Origin: Domibacillus sp. PGB-M46
GTDB lineage: Bacteria; Bacillota; Bacilli; Bacillales; Domibacillaceae
Direction of reading: 5' to 3'
DNA: 64,000 nucleotides
Assembly (NCBI RefSeq): GCF_022668875.1
Contig: NZ_JAKGCR010000005.1
Location: 186,001-250,000 of the forward strand
Positions 28,066 to 39,276 of the stretch are shown in pieces (within the stretch, counting starts at the first letter, position 1; each line of letters begins with the position of its first letter). A program made the translations under genes and the position numbers. A model generated the notes under the pieces. That model was not told the origin of the DNA, made no database searches, and saw only the letters and a program-made list of their open reading frames with translations.

Positions 28066-28103
28066 AAAACACCAGCTCCTCTAAAAAGAGGCTGGTGTTT
28101 TTG
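28066..28103. terminator. Terminator between the EAL/HDOD gene and rarA
   Basis: AAACACCAGC and GCTGGTGTTT pair, with an inner CTCT/AGAG extension, then TTTT. It serves the plus-strand gene and possibly the convergent rarA. Confidence 0.9.
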
Positions 28104-28123
28104 TCTGACTGTACACCGGAATA

Positions 28124-29392
28124 TTATGTTTTGCTTTTTTCAATTTTTTCGTATATACCGGCCAATGTCTTTTCGAATTTACCGGTTGCTTTCGGTTCAA
28201 AATAACGCTTGTGCTTTAAGGTATCCGGCAGATAAGACTGTGCGACCCACCCGCCGTCAAAATCATGCGGGTACTGATAGCCCACTCCATGGCCCAGTTT
28301 GGCCGCACTTTTATAGTGAGCGTCCTTTAAATGGTCAGGAACTGTACCTGACCGCCCGGCCCGCACATCGGCCAGTGCGGCATCAATCGCTTTGTAAGCG
28401 GAATTGGATTTCGGCGATAAGCAAAGCTCTACTACTGCATTGGCAAGGGGAATGCGCGCTTCCGGAAATCCGAGCCGTTCGGCCGCTTCGACAGCGGCCA
28501 GTGTGCGTTCACCAGCCTGCGGGCTTGCAAGGCCGATATCTTCATACGCGATTACAACAAGGCGCCGGGCGATGCTGACAATGTCGCCAGCTTCAATCAA
28601 GCGGGCCAGATAATGAAGTGCAGCATTCACATCGCTGCCGCGAATTGATTTTTGAAAAGCGCTCAAAACATCATAATGGGCATCGCCGTTCTTATCATGG
28701 GCAAAACTTTTTTGCTGAAGACATTCTTCGGCTGTTTCAAGCGAGATACGAATGATCCCGTCTGCACCCGGCTTGGTTGACGACACAGCCAGTTCAAGCG
28801 CGTTTAGTGAACTGCGTACATCACCGCCGGAACCTTGGGCAAAATGAGAAAGTGCTTCGTCTGTAATCTCCGTTTTGAACATGCCCAGCCCGCGCTCTTC
28901 GTCTCGCAGAGCTTCCCTCAACAGCCGTTTGACCGAATCGGGCTGGAGCGGCTTTACTTCAAAAATCTGGCAGCGGCTTCGGATCGCCGGATTTATCGCA
29001 TGATACGGATTGCTTGTTGTTGCGCCGATTAAAATAATCATGCCATTTTCAAGAAAAGGCAGCAAATAATCCTGCTTGGCTTTATCAAGGCGGTGAACCT
29101 CGTCTAAAAGCAAAATGACGGTCCCGGACATTTTAGCTTCCGCAGCAACAATTTCCATATCTTTTTTGTTGCTGGTAACAGCATTAAGCATGCGAAACGC
29201 ATACCGTGTTGTGCCCGCAATGGCACTGGCAATCGATGTTTTGCCGGTTCCGGGGGGACCGTATAAAATCATAGAAGATAATTTTTTGGCTTCAGTCATT
29301 CGTCTGATGATTTTGCCTTCACCTGTTAAGTGTTCCTGTCCGGCTACCTCATCAATGGTGCGCGGTCTCATTCGGTAGGCGAGCGGCTTCAT
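28124..29392 (-). CDS. rarA: Replication-associated recombination protein RarA
   Basis: RarA (422 aa, MgsA/Mgs1 family) is an AAA+ clamp-loader-like ATPase acting at stalled replication forks. It has Walker A GPPGTGKTS (about residues 45-53), Walker B ILLLDEVHRLDK, sensor 1 IGATTSNPYH, the tetramerisation domain, and the C-terminal KYPHDF-like GYQYPHDFDGGWVAQ and YLPD. The length is standard. It is divergent from cymR. Confidence 0.96.
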   Translation of the reverse strand: MKPLAYRMRPRTIDEVAGQEHLTGEGKIIRRMTEAKKLSSMILYGPPGTGKTSIASAIAGTTRYAFRMLNAVTSNKKDMEIVAAEAKMSGTVILLLDEVHRLDKAKQDYLLPFLENGMIILIGATTSNPYHAINPAIRSRCQIFEVKPLQPDSVKRLLREALRDEERGLGMFKTEITDEALSHFAQGSGGDVRSSLNALELAVSSTKPGADGIIRISLETAEECLQQKSFAHDKNGDAHYDVLSAFQKSIRGSDVNAALHYLARLIEAGDIVSIARRLVVIAYEDIGLASPQAGERTLAAVEAAERLGFPEARIPLANAVVELCLSPKSNSAYKAIDAALADVRAGRSGTVPDHLKDAHYKSAAKLGHGVGYQYPHDFDGGWVAQSYLPDTLKHKRYFEPKATGKFEKTLAGIYEKIEKSKT

Positions 29393-29520
29393 ATGAATCC
29401 CTCTTTCTTATTTGGTAGATTCACTGTATCATATCCCGAGTATTCCGGCATGTTTTTTGTACCTATAAAATGATATACTATAGGGATCGTTGGATTAAAA
29501 AAGAAATGAGGCACAAATAA

Positions 29521-29940
29521 ATGAGAATCTCAACCAAAGGAAGATACGGACTAACCATTATGATTGAATTGGCTAAGCGCCACGGTGATGGGCCAACTTC
29601 TCTTCGTGTAATTGCTGGAGCCCATGATTTGTCGGAACACTACCTTGAGCAGCTGATTGCGCCGCTCCGCAATGCCGGGTTTGTCCGCAGTATTCGTGGT
29701 GCCTATGGCGGCTATGTGCTTGGACACGAGCCGCAGGACATTACAGCAGGCGATATTATACGGGTGCTCGAAGGTCCAATCACGCTTGTGGAGGGAATTG
29801 AAGACGAAGAGCCGGCGAAACGGGAGCTATGGATCCGGATCAGCGAAGCGATCAAGGGTGTTTTGGAAAATACAACACTCGATGACCTGGCGAATCACAC
29901 CGTAACCGGTGAATCTGACGCATATATGTTTTATATTTAA
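29521..29940 (+). CDS. cymR: Cysteine metabolism repressor CymR (Rrf2 family)
   Basis: CymR (139 aa) is an Rrf2-type winged-helix regulator that, with CysK, represses cysteine and sulfur-acquisition genes. It starts MRISTKGRYGLTIMIELAK and has recognition region EQLIAPLRNAGFVRSIRGAYGGY. Like CymR and unlike IscR, it lacks the cysteine cluster for an Fe-S centre. It ends DAYMFYI as in B. subtilis. TATACT (29474-29479) is its likely -10. It leads an operon with iscS and mnmA, linking sulfur supply to tRNA thiolation. Confidence 0.94.
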   Translation: MRISTKGRYGLTIMIELAKRHGDGPTSLRVIAGAHDLSEHYLEQLIAPLRNAGFVRSIRGAYGGYVLGHEPQDITAGDIIRVLEGPITLVEGIEDEEPAKRELWIRISEAIKGVLENTTLDDLANHTVTGESDAYMFYI

Positions 29941-29952
29941 CGAGGTGTCAAT

Positions 29953-31086
29953 ATGGAAAGAATTTATTTAGACCACGCAGCCACGTCGCCTGTTCATCCA
30001 GAAGCGGCCGCAGCGATGGCAGAAGTTTTAACCGAAACTTATGGAAACCCATCAAGCATTCATTCGTTTGGCCGGGAATCGCGCCGGATTGTCGATGAAG
30101 CAAGAACGGTGATTGCTGCTACGATAAATGCCGGCTTTAACGACATCATTTTTACGGGGAGCGGTACAGAAGCAGATAATCTGGCCATTTTGGGTACCGC
30201 GCGTTCAAAAGGGGCGGGCCACATTATTACTACCACTATTGAACATCACGCGGTTTTGCATGCATGTGAAGCCCTTGAGAGGGAAGGATTTGAAGTAACG
30301 TATCTTCCTGTCAATGAAGAAGGAATTGTATCTCTTTCAGCAGTAGAAGATGCGCTGCGGGAGGATACCATTCTTGTTTCTATCATGTATGGCAACAACG
30401 AAACAGGTGCTCTTCAGCCAATCGAGGCTATCGGACAGCTGCTTTCGGGCCATTCCGCTCTTTTTCACACAGATGCTGTCCAGGCATATGGTATCCTGCC
30501 AATTGATGTAAAAAAATTGAACGTCGACTTTCTTTCCGTCTCAGGGCATAAAATTAACGGCCCAAAAGGTATCGGCGCTCTTTATGTTAAACCGGGAACA
30601 GCGCTTGCGCCGCTTTTATACGGAGGAGAGCAGGAGCGTAAACGCCGTGCAGGAACGGAAAATACAGCGGCCATTGCTGGTATGGCGCAAGCCGCCAAAA
30701 TCGCGGAACAAACACGGGAAGAACGAGCTGCCCGTTATATAGAAATGAAAAAGCTTTTTATCGATACACTTTCCGAGCAGGGCGCTTCTTTTTCAGTAAA
30801 CGGCAAAGTTGAACATTCCCTGCCGCATGTGCTAAACTTGTTTTTTCCCGAAACAGATGTAGAAGCTTTTTTGGTGAACCTGGATATGGCTGGTATCGCC
30901 GCATCAAGCGGGTCGGCTTGTACAGCTGGATCCATTGAGCCGTCGCATGTTTTAACGGCGATGTTTGGGGAGAATTCACCTAAACTTCGGTCGTCAATCC
31001 GCTTTAGCTTTGGGTTTAATAATACAACGAAACAAATTGAACAAGCCGCTCTTGAAACAGCGAAAATCGCGAAGCGGCTTCAATAG
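29953..31086 (+). CDS. Cysteine desulfurase (YrvO/IscS-like)
   Basis: This 377-aa PLP enzyme takes sulfur from cysteine as a persulfide. It has the PLP lysine in SGHKINGPKG (near residue 200), the histidine in TIEHHAVLH, and the catalytic cysteine in SSGSACTAGS (near residue 325). It lies between cymR and mnmA with gaps of 12 and 15 bp. In B. subtilis the corresponding YrvO hands sulfur directly to MnmA, and that is the likely role here. Confidence 0.94.
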   Translation: MERIYLDHAATSPVHPEAAAAMAEVLTETYGNPSSIHSFGRESRRIVDEARTVIAATINAGFNDIIFTGSGTEADNLAILGTARSKGAGHIITTTIEHHAVLHACEALEREGFEVTYLPVNEEGIVSLSAVEDALREDTILVSIMYGNNETGALQPIEAIGQLLSGHSALFHTDAVQAYGILPIDVKKLNVDFLSVSGHKINGPKGIGALYVKPGTALAPLLYGGEQERKRRAGTENTAAIAGMAQAAKIAEQTREERAARYIEMKKLFIDTLSEQGASFSVNGKVEHSLPHVLNLFFPETDVEAFLVNLDMAGIAASSGSACTAGSIEPSHVLTAMFGENSPKLRSSIRFSFGFNNTTKQIEQAALETAKIAKRLQ

Positions 31087-32214
<1,128 letters not shown>

Positions 32215-32221
32215 TTGCAGT

Positions 32222-32252
32222 CCGCTCCTCTCTACGTGGAGCGGTTTTCTTT
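32222..32252 (+). terminator. Terminator after mnmA
   Basis: CCGCTCC (32222-32228) pairs with GGAGCGG (32238-32244), followed by TTTTCTTT. A TATAAT at 32255-32260 directly after may be the -10 of the TPR gene, but its -35 is weak. Confidence 0.85.
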
Positions 32253-32283
32253 GTTATAATAAAGAAAAACTGGGAGGCTTCAC

Positions 32284-32940
32284 ATGGATAAAAATCAGCA
32301 GGGTATTGAATTGTTACAAGAAGGAAAATGGGAAGAAGCACTTAAGCTTTTCACCGAGCAAATTGAAGAAAAGCCGGAAGAACCAGCTGCATATATTAAT
32401 TTTGGCCATGTACTGGCTGAGATGAATGATGGTGAACGGGCATTAAGATTTTATCAAAAAGCGGTTGAGGTCGCTCCTGACTCGAGTTCAGCCCAATACG
32501 CGCTTGGCTCTTTTTATTTTACGAATGAGCGTTTTGAAGAAGCCGCGCAGCGCTTTGAAAAGGCCATTCGGAGCGGAATGGAAGAAGCGGATGCTTACTT
32601 TATGCTGGGGCTGTCTTTTTTATATCTGGATCAAACTGTGATGGCGCTGCCGTATTTAATGCGTGCGGTGGAATTGGATGAAGACGATGTGGAAGCGCGC
32701 TTTCAATATGCGCTTGCTCTGGCAAAAACAGAGCAATATGAAGAAGCAGAGAAAAACATGCAAAAAGTCGTCGGGCAGGATCCGGAGCATGCTGATGCTT
32801 TTTATAACCTCGGTGTTTTATATGCCGGTCATTACGAACAAGCTGACAAAGCAGCTCAATTTTTTGATCGGGCGTTAGAGATTCAGCCGGACCATATGCT
32901 GGCAGGGTACGGCAAAAAAATGCTGGAAAAAGCAGAATAA
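32284..32940 (+). CDS. Tetratricopeptide-repeat protein (YrrB-like)
   Basis: This 218-aa protein consists almost wholly of about six TPR units; repeats start near residues 3, 36, 70, 104, 138 and 172, with the A/G/Y/A/P spacing visible in AAYINFGHVLAEMNDGERALRFY. It has no signal peptide, so it is probably a cytoplasmic scaffold. It corresponds to B. subtilis YrrB by position, between mnmA and recD2. Its partner is unknown. It ends 18 bases before the recD2 start, suggesting one operon. Confidence 0.9.
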   Translation: MDKNQQGIELLQEGKWEEALKLFTEQIEEKPEEPAAYINFGHVLAEMNDGERALRFYQKAVEVAPDSSSAQYALGSFYFTNERFEEAAQRFEKAIRSGMEEADAYFMLGLSFLYLDQTVMALPYLMRAVELDEDDVEARFQYALALAKTEQYEEAEKNMQKVVGQDPEHADAFYNLGVLYAGHYEQADKAAQFFDRALEIQPDHMLAGYGKKMLEKAE

Positions 32941-32958
32941 AAAGAGGTGGTCAGCACC

Positions 32959-35325
32959 GTGCAGGAAAAACGGGATTTATTCACAGAAGGAGAGCAGTTT
33001 TTAAAAGGCCGGCATATTGTCACGATTTTCCGGAACGATGAAAACTTTTATACCGTTCTGCGTGTCCGTGTGACCGAAACGGACGGAACGTATGATGAAA
33101 AAGAAGCGGTGGTAACCGGCTATTTCCCTGCTGTCCATGAGCATGAAATGTATGAGTTTCGCGGTCATTTCAAAGATCATCCAAGGTTTGGGCGGCAGTT
33201 TATTGCCCGCACGGCTCAAAAAGAAATGCCGCAGACGAAGCAGGGGCTTGTGGCTTATTTATCCGGGGACTTATTTAAAGGCATCGGCAAAAAAACGGCT
33301 GAATCGATTGTAGAGATCCTCGGCGAGCAGGCGATCTCCAAAATTATTGCGGATAAAAGCTGCCTGCAAAATGTACCGCGCCTCCCGGCTGAAAAAGCGG
33401 ATGTACTCTACGATACGCTGATGAAGCACCAAGGGCTTGAACAGATTATGGTGGCTCTGAATGAATTTGGCTTCGGACCGCAGCTGTCTATGAAAATTTA
33501 TCAAATGTATTACGAAGAGTCATTGAACGTCATTCAAGAAAATCCATACCGGCTTGTGGAAAACATCGAAGGAATCGGTTTTGTACGGGCTGATGAAATC
33601 GGTGCTCAAATTGGCATTAGCGGAGGGCATCCCGACCGCCTGAAAGCTGCGATTTTATATTCTCTTGAACAGCAGTGTCTTCAAGATGGCCACTGCTATA
33701 TAGAGGCAGAAGAACTGCTGAAAAACGTAAAGGAGCTGCTCGATAAAAGCGCGAATGGCACAGCGGAATTCGAGGCGATCGCCAAACGGCTGATTGAGCT
33801 GGAGGAAGAAGGGAAAGTAGCTGGAGAAGAGCAGCGGGTTTATATGCCGTCTCTTTATTTTTCGGAAAAAGGGCTCGTTACCAACGTGCAGCGTGTAATG
33901 GAGCAGGAGCCTCATTCGTTTCCGGAGTCGGAGTTTTTGCTTGCGCTCGGTGAGCTCGAAGACCGTACCGGCATTTCTTACGCGCCTTCCCAGAAGGAAG
34001 CCATTCAAACCGCGCTTACTTCACCGGTGATGATTTTAACAGGAGGGCCTGGAACGGGGAAAACAACGGTTATAAAAGGGATTGTTGAATTGTACGGTGA
34101 ACTTCATGGCTTATCGCTCGACCCGAAAAAATATGACAAAGACGAGCCTTTTCCAATCAAGCTTTGCGCGCCGACGGGCCGTGCGGCAAAGCGGATGATG
34201 GAGTCAACCGGGCTTCCTGCTGTGACCATCCATCGGCTTCTTGGATTCAATGGACAGGAAGATCCGGAGGAAGAAGGCAATGCAGTTGGAGGACGGCTGT
34301 TGATTGTCGATGAAACGTCAATGGTAGATATATGGCTTGCCCATCAGCTGTTTAAAGCCATACCAGACGATATGCAGGTCATACTAGTGGGAGATGAAGA
34401 CCAGCTTCCATCGGTTGGACCAGGGCAGGTATTAAAAGATATGCTTGCCTCAGGCGTCATTCCGTCCGTGCGCCTGACGGATATTTACCGCCAGGAAGAA
34501 GGCTCTTCCATCATTAGCCTGGCCCACAGTATCAAAGACGGCGTGGTTCCAGAAACACTCACGGCTCCCCAGAAAGACCGTTCTTTTCTCCGGTGCGGAA
34601 CTGGACAAATTGCGGATGTCATCGAAAAAGTCGTGAAAAATGCTGCGGGGAAAGGATATGAGCCGCGGGACATTCAAGTGCTCGCCCCCATGTACAAAGG
34701 ACCGGCAGGCATCGATAAGCTCAACGAGGTGCTCCAGCAGGTGCTCAACCCAAACGAAGACGGCCGGCGGAAAGAAATTGCGTTTGGCCCGGTTAAATAT
34801 CGAATTGGCGACAAGGTGCTGCAGCTTGTAAATCAGCCGGAGCAAAATGTATTTAATGGAGATATCGGGGAGATTGTCGCCATTTTTTATGCAAAAGAAA
34901 ACACAGAAAAAGAAGACATGGTCATTGTTTCATACGAAGGCAATGAAGTAACCTATACACGCAATGACTTAAACCAAATCACACATGCGTTTTGCTGCTC
35001 AATTCATAAGTCGCAGGGAAGTGAATTCCCGATCGTGATTTTGCCGGTCGTTAAAAGTTATTACCGCATGCTGAGGCGGAATCTTCTGTACACAGCCATT
35101 ACGAGAAGCCGGCAGTTTTTAATCCTGTGCGGCGAAGAAGAAGCGTTTCGAATCGGCATTGCCCGCAACGATGACCTGGTGCGAAAAACAGGCCTTGCGG
35201 ACCGGCTCTCCGGTCAAGAAGCCCCCGAAAAAGAAGCAGAAGCACTGACAGAAGAAACATGGATGTCGATCGATCCAATGATCGGCATGAAAGGTATTAC
35301 GCCTTTCGATTTTATGGTGGTATAA
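32959..35325 (+). CDS. recD2: ATP-dependent 5'-3' helicase RecD2
   Basis: RecD2 (788 aa, YrrC) is an SF1B helicase found without RecBC and involved in repair and fork progression. An N-terminal OB/HhH region (FKGIGKKTAESIVE near 115, VENIEGIGFVRADEIG near 200) precedes the motor. The motor has Walker A TGGPGTGKTTVIKG near 360, motif II IVDETSMVD, QLPSVGPGQVL, and C-terminal CCSIHKSQGSEFP and NLLYTAITRSR. GTG 32959 is preferred over GTG 32947 because AAAGAGGTGG then lies 8 bases upstream. Confidence 0.95.
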   Translation: MQEKRDLFTEGEQFLKGRHIVTIFRNDENFYTVLRVRVTETDGTYDEKEAVVTGYFPAVHEHEMYEFRGHFKDHPRFGRQFIARTAQKEMPQTKQGLVAYLSGDLFKGIGKKTAESIVEILGEQAISKIIADKSCLQNVPRLPAEKADVLYDTLMKHQGLEQIMVALNEFGFGPQLSMKIYQMYYEESLNVIQENPYRLVENIEGIGFVRADEIGAQIGISGGHPDRLKAAILYSLEQQCLQDGHCYIEAEELLKNVKELLDKSANGTAEFEAIAKRLIELEEEGKVAGEEQRVYMPSLYFSEKGLVTNVQRVMEQEPHSFPESEFLLALGELEDRTGISYAPSQKEAIQTALTSPVMILTGGPGTGKTTVIKGIVELYGELHGLSLDPKKYDKDEPFPIKLCAPTGRAAKRMMESTGLPAVTIHRLLGFNGQEDPEEEGNAVGGRLLIVDETSMVDIWLAHQLFKAIPDDMQVILVGDEDQLPSVGPGQVLKDMLASGVIPSVRLTDIYRQEEGSSIISLAHSIKDGVVPETLTAPQKDRSFLRCGTGQIADVIEKVVKNAAGKGYEPRDIQVLAPMYKGPAGIDKLNEVLQQVLNPNEDGRRKEIAFGPVKYRIGDKVLQLVNQPEQNVFNGDIGEIVAIFYAKENTEKEDMVIVSYEGNEVTYTRNDLNQITHAFCCSIHKSQGSEFPIVILPVVKSYYRMLRRNLLYTAITRSRQFLILCGEEEAFRIGIARNDDLVRKTGLADRLSGQEAPEKEAEALTEETWMSIDPMIGMKGITPFDFMVV

Positions 35326-35373
35326 GAGGGAGCTGTTTCGGACATACTGATGGCAAAAACAGGAGGGATCATC

Positions 35374-35538
35374 GTGCAATCATGTCCGAACTGTGGAAGC
35401 CGGGAAGTAGGTCGTATCGGCTCCGACCATTATTACTGTCATGACTGCTGTGTGGAAATGTCCGAGCTTGAAGGCGGCCTTGTGATTCACCAAGTAGAAG
35501 AAGACGGGACACTTGTTCAGATTGATGAGTGGTCTTGA
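35374..35538 (+). CDS. Small zinc-ribbon protein
   Basis: This predicted 54-aa protein starts at GTG 35374, with AGGAGGG 6 bases upstream. Two CxxC pairs (CPNC at residues 4-7 and CHDC near 21-24) form a zinc ribbon; one further Cys follows directly. The C-terminal half is acidic and hydrophobic (VIHQVEEDGTLVQIDEW). It lies between recD2 and the alaS promoter and probably reads from recD2. A 62-aa reading from ATG 35350 lacks a good ribosome-binding site. I cannot name a function; a nucleic-acid- or protein-binding adaptor is possible. Confidence 0.75.
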   Translation: MQSCPNCGSREVGRIGSDHYYCHDCCVEMSELEGGLVIHQVEEDGTLVQIDEWS

Positions 35539-35542
35539 GTCA

Positions 35543-35571
35543 TTGACAAACGTCCCATTCCTTTTTATAAT
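35543..35571 (+). promoter_or_regulatory. alaS promoter
   Basis: TTGACA (35543-35548), a 17-bp spacer and TATAAT (35566-35571) are a perfect-consensus SigA promoter. It suits a transcript whose output is set by the T-box that follows. Confidence 0.92.
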
Positions 35572-35577
35572 TCGGGT

Positions 35578-35818
35578 ATATGAATTGTGACAAATCGAAG
35601 AAGGACAGGAGTACATCATAGCCCATTCAAAGAGAGAAATATTCATGGCTGAGAAATATTTCGGATGAAGAATGATGGAAAGCTGGGTCCTGAGTGCAGC
35701 AAACACTGCCGTCTGCCGCGTTAAGGCATTTGAGAGGCGAATTCCAGTGAAGGAATTGGCAATCAGGGTGGTACCGCGAACAAGCTTCGTCCCTGTTGGG
35801 GGATGGGGCTTTTTTTGT
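35578..35818 (+). promoter_or_regulatory. T-box riboswitch of alaS
   Basis: T-box sequence AGGGTGGTACCGCG is at 35765-35778. A terminator follows (AAGC-TCCC arm from 35783 pairing with GGGA-GGCTT arm, then a T-run to about 35817). In Stem I the loop-E AGTA (about 35610) lies in GGACAGGAGTA, opposite GGAAAGCTGGGTCC. The specifier is GCT (Ala) at 35682-35684, preceded by GAA and followed by G. Uncharged tRNA-Ala is therefore the predicted ligand. Confidence 0.93.
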
Positions 35819-35862
35819 TGTCTTTTTTCGGTTGTGTACATACGATAAGGAGGATTTTGATC

Positions 35863-38493
35863 ATGAAAACATTAACAGGTGCGGAGATCCGCCGCCTTTA
35901 TCTAGACTTTTTCCAAGAAAAAGGACACCGTGTTGAACCGAGCGCGCCGCTTGTGCCGATTGACGATCCAAGTCTGCTCTGGATTAACAGCGGGGTGGCA
36001 ACACTAAAAAAATATTTTGACGGGCGTATTATTCCGGACAATCCGCGTATTACAAATGCGCAAAAGTCAATCCGGACGAATGACATTGAAAATGTCGGTA
36101 AAACGGCGCGTCATCATACATTTTTTGAGATGCTTGGCAACTTTTCCATCGGTGAATATTTTAAAACGGAAGCGATTCACTGGGCATGGGAGTTTTTAAC
36201 AGACGAAAAATGGATCGGTTTTGATCGGGAGAAACTGTCTGTTACGATTCATCCAGAAGATGAAGAAGCATATCTTATTTGGAAAAACGAAGTGGGTGTG
36301 CCGGACGAACGGATTATCCGTTTAGAAGGAAACTTCTGGGATATTGGAGAAGGCCCATCCGGTCCAAACACGGAAATCTTTTATGACCGCGGCGCCGAAT
36401 ATGGAGACGACGAAAACAATCCCGAGTTATATCCTGGCGGCGAAAATGAACGTTATTTAGAAGTATGGAATCTTGTATTCTCTGAATTTAACCATAATCC
36501 AGACGGTACTTACACACCGCTTCCAAAGAAAAATATTGATACAGGTATGGGTCTTGAGCGCATGGCCTCTGTTGTGCAAAATGTGCCGACCAACTTCGAT
36601 ACCGATCTTTTTATGCCGATTATTCGTGAAACAGAGCGGGTTTCGGGTGAACAATACGGGGTGGATCCGGAGAAAGACACAGCATTTAAGGTGATTGCCG
36701 ACCATATCCGTACGGTTGCATTTGCGATTGGCGATGGCGCGCTGCCATCAAACGAAGGCCGCGGCTACGTGCTTCGCCGTCTACTTCGCCGTGCTGTACG
36801 TTATGCAAAGCAAATTGGCATTAACCGTCCATTTATGTATGAACTGGTACCGGTAGTCGGTGAAGTGATGAATGATTATTATCCGGAAGTATCAGAAAAA
36901 TCGGCGTTCATTCAAAAAGTCATCAAAAATGAAGAAGAACGTTTCCATGAAACGCTTAACGAAGGGCTTGCCATTCTTTCAGCTGTCATCGAAAAAGCGA
37001 AAGCGGCCGGCTCGAATACCATTGAAGGCGCGGATGTTTTCCGTTTATACGACACGTATGGCTTCCCGGTTGAATTGACGGAAGAATATGCGGAAGAAGA
37101 AGGCATGAAAGCAGACCAAGCCGGTTTTGAGCGTGAGATGCAGCAGCAGCGTGAGCGTGCACGTGCCGCTCGTCAGGATACCGAGTCCATGCAGGTGCAG
37201 GGCGGTGTGCTGTCCTCTGTGAAAGAAGAAAGCACATTTATGTACGACCGATTGACCGTCGATACCACTGTAGCGGTTTTAATCAAAGACGGTGTTCTTG
37301 TTGAGGAAGCGCACGAAGGAGAAGAAATTCAATTTATTCTAAAAGAAACGCCATTTTACGCAGAAAGCGGCGGCCAAATTGCCGATAAAGGAATTTTAGT
37401 ATCGGAAACAGCGCGTGTTGTGGTAAAAGATGTGCAAAAAGCACCGAACGGCCAAAACGTTCACAGTGCGGTCGTGGAAAGCGGAACATTGTCAGCGGGA
37501 AGTGCGGCTACAGCAAAAGTAGATGTACTGTCGCGCGGCAAAATTATTAAAAACCACACAGCTACACACTTAATGCACCAAGCATTAAAAGATGTACTTG
37601 GCACGCACGTAAACCAAGCGGGATCTCTCGTTGAACCAGACCGCCTTCGCTTTGACTTTTCGCATTTCGGCCAGGTAACAGCAGATGAGATTGCCCAGGT
37701 AGAAGCGATTGTCAACGAAAAGATCTGGCAGGGGATCGCGGTGGAAACAGCGTTTAAACCAATCGCAGAAGCAAAAGCAATGGGAGCGATGGCCCTGTTC
37801 GGCGAGAAATACGGCGATATTGTCCGGGTCGTTTCAGTTGGGGATTACAGCCTTGAGCTTTGCGGTGGCTGCCACGTAGTAAACACAGCGGAAATCGGCT
37901 TGTTTAAGGTTTTGTCTGAAAGCGGCATTGGTGCAGGGACACGCCGGATCGAAGCGGTAACAGGCGAAGGGGCATTCCGCTATTTGAATGAGCAGGCAGC
38001 TGTATTAAAAGAAGCAGCGTCAAAACTAAAATCCAATCCGAAAGATATTTTAACGAAAGTGGACAGCCTGCAGACAGAAATGCGTGAACTGCAGCGTGAA
38101 AATGAATCACTTTCAAAGAAATTGTCAAACATAGAAGCAGGCAGCCTCACCGATAACATCGAAACAGTGAATGGCGTACAGCTGCTCGCGGCAAAAGTGC
38201 AGGCGGCCGATATGAATGCTCTTCGGACAATGGCGGATGAGTTAAAGCAAAAAGTCACGCCAGGTGTCATTGTGCTGGTTGCTGAAGCAGACAGCAAAGT
38301 AAACGTCGTCACAGCGGTGACAGGCGATTTAACCGAAAAAGGCTTCCATGCTGGAAAACTAGTGAAGGAAGTGGCTGGATGCCTTGGCGGAGGCGGTGGA
38401 GGCCGTCCAGATATGGCACAGGCAGGTGGAAAAGACCCATCGAAAATTGACGAAGCACTGCAAATTGCCATTGAATGGGTGAAATCCATTTGA
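35863..38493 (+). CDS. alaS: Alanyl-tRNA synthetase
   Basis: AlaRS (876 aa) has a class II catalytic core ([26 protein letters not shown]; motif near [12 protein letters not shown]). The editing domain carries the zinc/hydrolysis residues [11 protein letters not shown] (near 570) and LCGGCHV (near 670). A coiled region and the C-Ala domain with [17 protein letters not shown] follow. ATG 35863 has AAGGAGGA 9 bases upstream; longer frames reach into the T-box terminator. It is controlled by the alanine T-box. Confidence 0.98.
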   Translation: MKTLTGAEIRRLYLDFFQEKGHRVEPSAPLVPIDDPSLLWINSGVATLKKYFDGRIIPDNPRITNAQKSIRTNDIENVGKTARHHTFFEMLGNFSIGEYFKTEAIHWAWEFLTDEKWIGFDREKLSVTIHPEDEEAYLIWKNEVGVPDERIIRLEGNFWDIGEGPSGPNTEIFYDRGAEYGDDENNPELYPGGENERYLEVWNLVFSEFNHNPDGTYTPLPKKNIDTGMGLERMASVVQNVPTNFDTDLFMPIIRETERVSGEQYGVDPEKDTAFKVIADHIRTVAFAIGDGALPSNEGRGYVLRRLLRRAVRYAKQIGINRPFMYELVPVVGEVMNDYYPEVSEKSAFIQKVIKNEEERFHETLNEGLAILSAVIEKAKAAGSNTIEGADVFRLYDTYGFPVELTEEYAEEEGMKADQAGFEREMQQQRERARAARQDTESMQVQGGVLSSVKEESTFMYDRLTVDTTVAVLIKDGVLVEEAHEGEEIQFILKETPFYAESGGQIADKGILVSETARVVVKDVQKAPNGQNVHSAVVESGTLSAGSAATAKVDVLSRGKIIKNHTATHLMHQALKDVLGTHVNQAGSLVEPDRLRFDFSHFGQVTADEIAQVEAIVNEKIWQGIAVETAFKPIAEAKAMGAMALFGEKYGDIVRVVSVGDYSLELCGGCHVVNTAEIGLFKVLSESGIGAGTRRIEAVTGEGAFRYLNEQAAVLKEAASKLKSNPKDILTKVDSLQTEMRELQRENESLSKKLSNIEAGSLTDNIETVNGVQLLAAKVQAADMNALRTMADELKQKVTPGVIVLVAEADSKVNVVTAVTGDLTEKGFHAGKLVKEVAGCLGGGGGGRPDMAQAGGKDPSKIDEALQIAIEWVKSI

Positions 38494-38573
38494 ATATGTT
38501 GTCATTTGTTGTACAATGAAACATATCGTACAGAAGCGGGCATGTAAGATCCGCCTGAAGTGAGGTGCTGACA

Positions 38574-38849
38574 GTGAGTTCTTTTGACAAGACGATGCGG
38601 TTTAATTTTCCAGAAGAGCCGTATGAAGAAAATGTAAAAGAGGTGCTGCTAAAGGTTCATGGCGCACTGGAGGAAAAAGGGTACAATCCGATCAATCAAA
38701 TTGTCGGCTATTTGCTTTCCGGAGATCCGGCTTACATTCCGCGTCACAATGACGCCCGGAATTTAATCCGCCGGCTTGAGCGGGATGAAATTATTGAGGA
38801 GCTTGTCAAAACGTACCTGAAAGAACAGCAGGAGGAACCTACATCATGA
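38574..38849 (+). CDS. ireB: IreB/ReoM family regulatory phosphoprotein
   Basis: This 91-aa protein (YrzL in B. subtilis) belongs to the IreB family. Listeria ReoM is phosphorylated on Thr7 by the PASTA kinase and then stops stimulating ClpCP degradation of MurA. Thr7 is present ([12 protein letters not shown]). The core [20 protein letters not shown] and [18 protein letters not shown] are intact. The start is GTG 38574 with GAGGTG upstream, giving the family N-terminus. A promoter with TACAAT (38512-38517) lies just upstream. The stop overlaps ruvX (ATGA). Confidence 0.93.
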   Translation: MSSFDKTMRFNFPEEPYEENVKEVLLKVHGALEEKGYNPINQIVGYLLSGDPAYIPRHNDARNLIRRLERDEIIEELVKTYLKEQQEEPTS

Positions 38850-39262
38850 GAACTATGGGCCTTGACGCCGGCACAAAAACAATCGGCATTGCCGTCAGCG
38901 ACGCACTTGGCTGGACAGCGCAAGGCATTGAAACGATAAAGATTGATGAGGCGGCAGGCGAATTTGGTCTTGATCGGATCGGCGAGCTTGTGCGGGAGCA
39001 CGAAGTGAGCAAATTTGTTGTCGGCTTTCCGAAAAACATGAATAATACAGTAGGGCCGAGAGGAGAAGCTGCCAAGATGTTTGCAGGTCTTCTTGAGGAA
39101 TCCTTTAACCTTCCGGTTGTACTGTGGGATGAGCGGCTGACAACAATGGCAGCGGAAAGAATGCTTATTGACGCAGATGTAAGCCGGAAAAAACGAAAAA
39201 AAGTAATTGATAAAATGGCTGCGGTGATGATTCTGCAAGGATATCTCGACAGCCAAAAATGA
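38846..39262 (+). CDS. ruvX: YqgF/RuvX family RNase H-like nuclease
   Basis: This 138-aa protein (YrrK) is of the YqgF family, an RNase H-fold nuclease implicated in pre-16S rRNA 5'-end maturation and proposed as a Holliday junction resolvase. It has the N-terminal [30 protein letters not shown] near residue 60 and [10 protein letters not shown] with the catalytic Asp/Glu near 98. It is coupled to ireB by a 4-base overlap, in the conserved ireB-ruvX-yrzB trio. Confidence 0.95.
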   Translation: MRTMGLDAGTKTIGIAVSDALGWTAQGIETIKIDEAAGEFGLDRIGELVREHEVSKFVVGFPKNMNNTVGPRGEAAKMFAGLLEESFNLPVVLWDERLTTMAAERMLIDADVSRKKRKKVIDKMAAVMILQGYLDSQK

Positions 39263-39276
39263 TGAGGTGACCATTG

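Noticed and set aside
35803-35862. A longer alaS start at ATG 35803
   Set aside because: It lies in the T-box terminator; ATG 35863 has AAGGAGGA upstream and the family N-terminus.
37980-38489. A 169-codon minus-strand frame opposite the alaS 3' end
   Set aside because: Cys/Ser/Phe-rich composition and full overlap with the conserved C-Ala region mark it as an antisense shadow.
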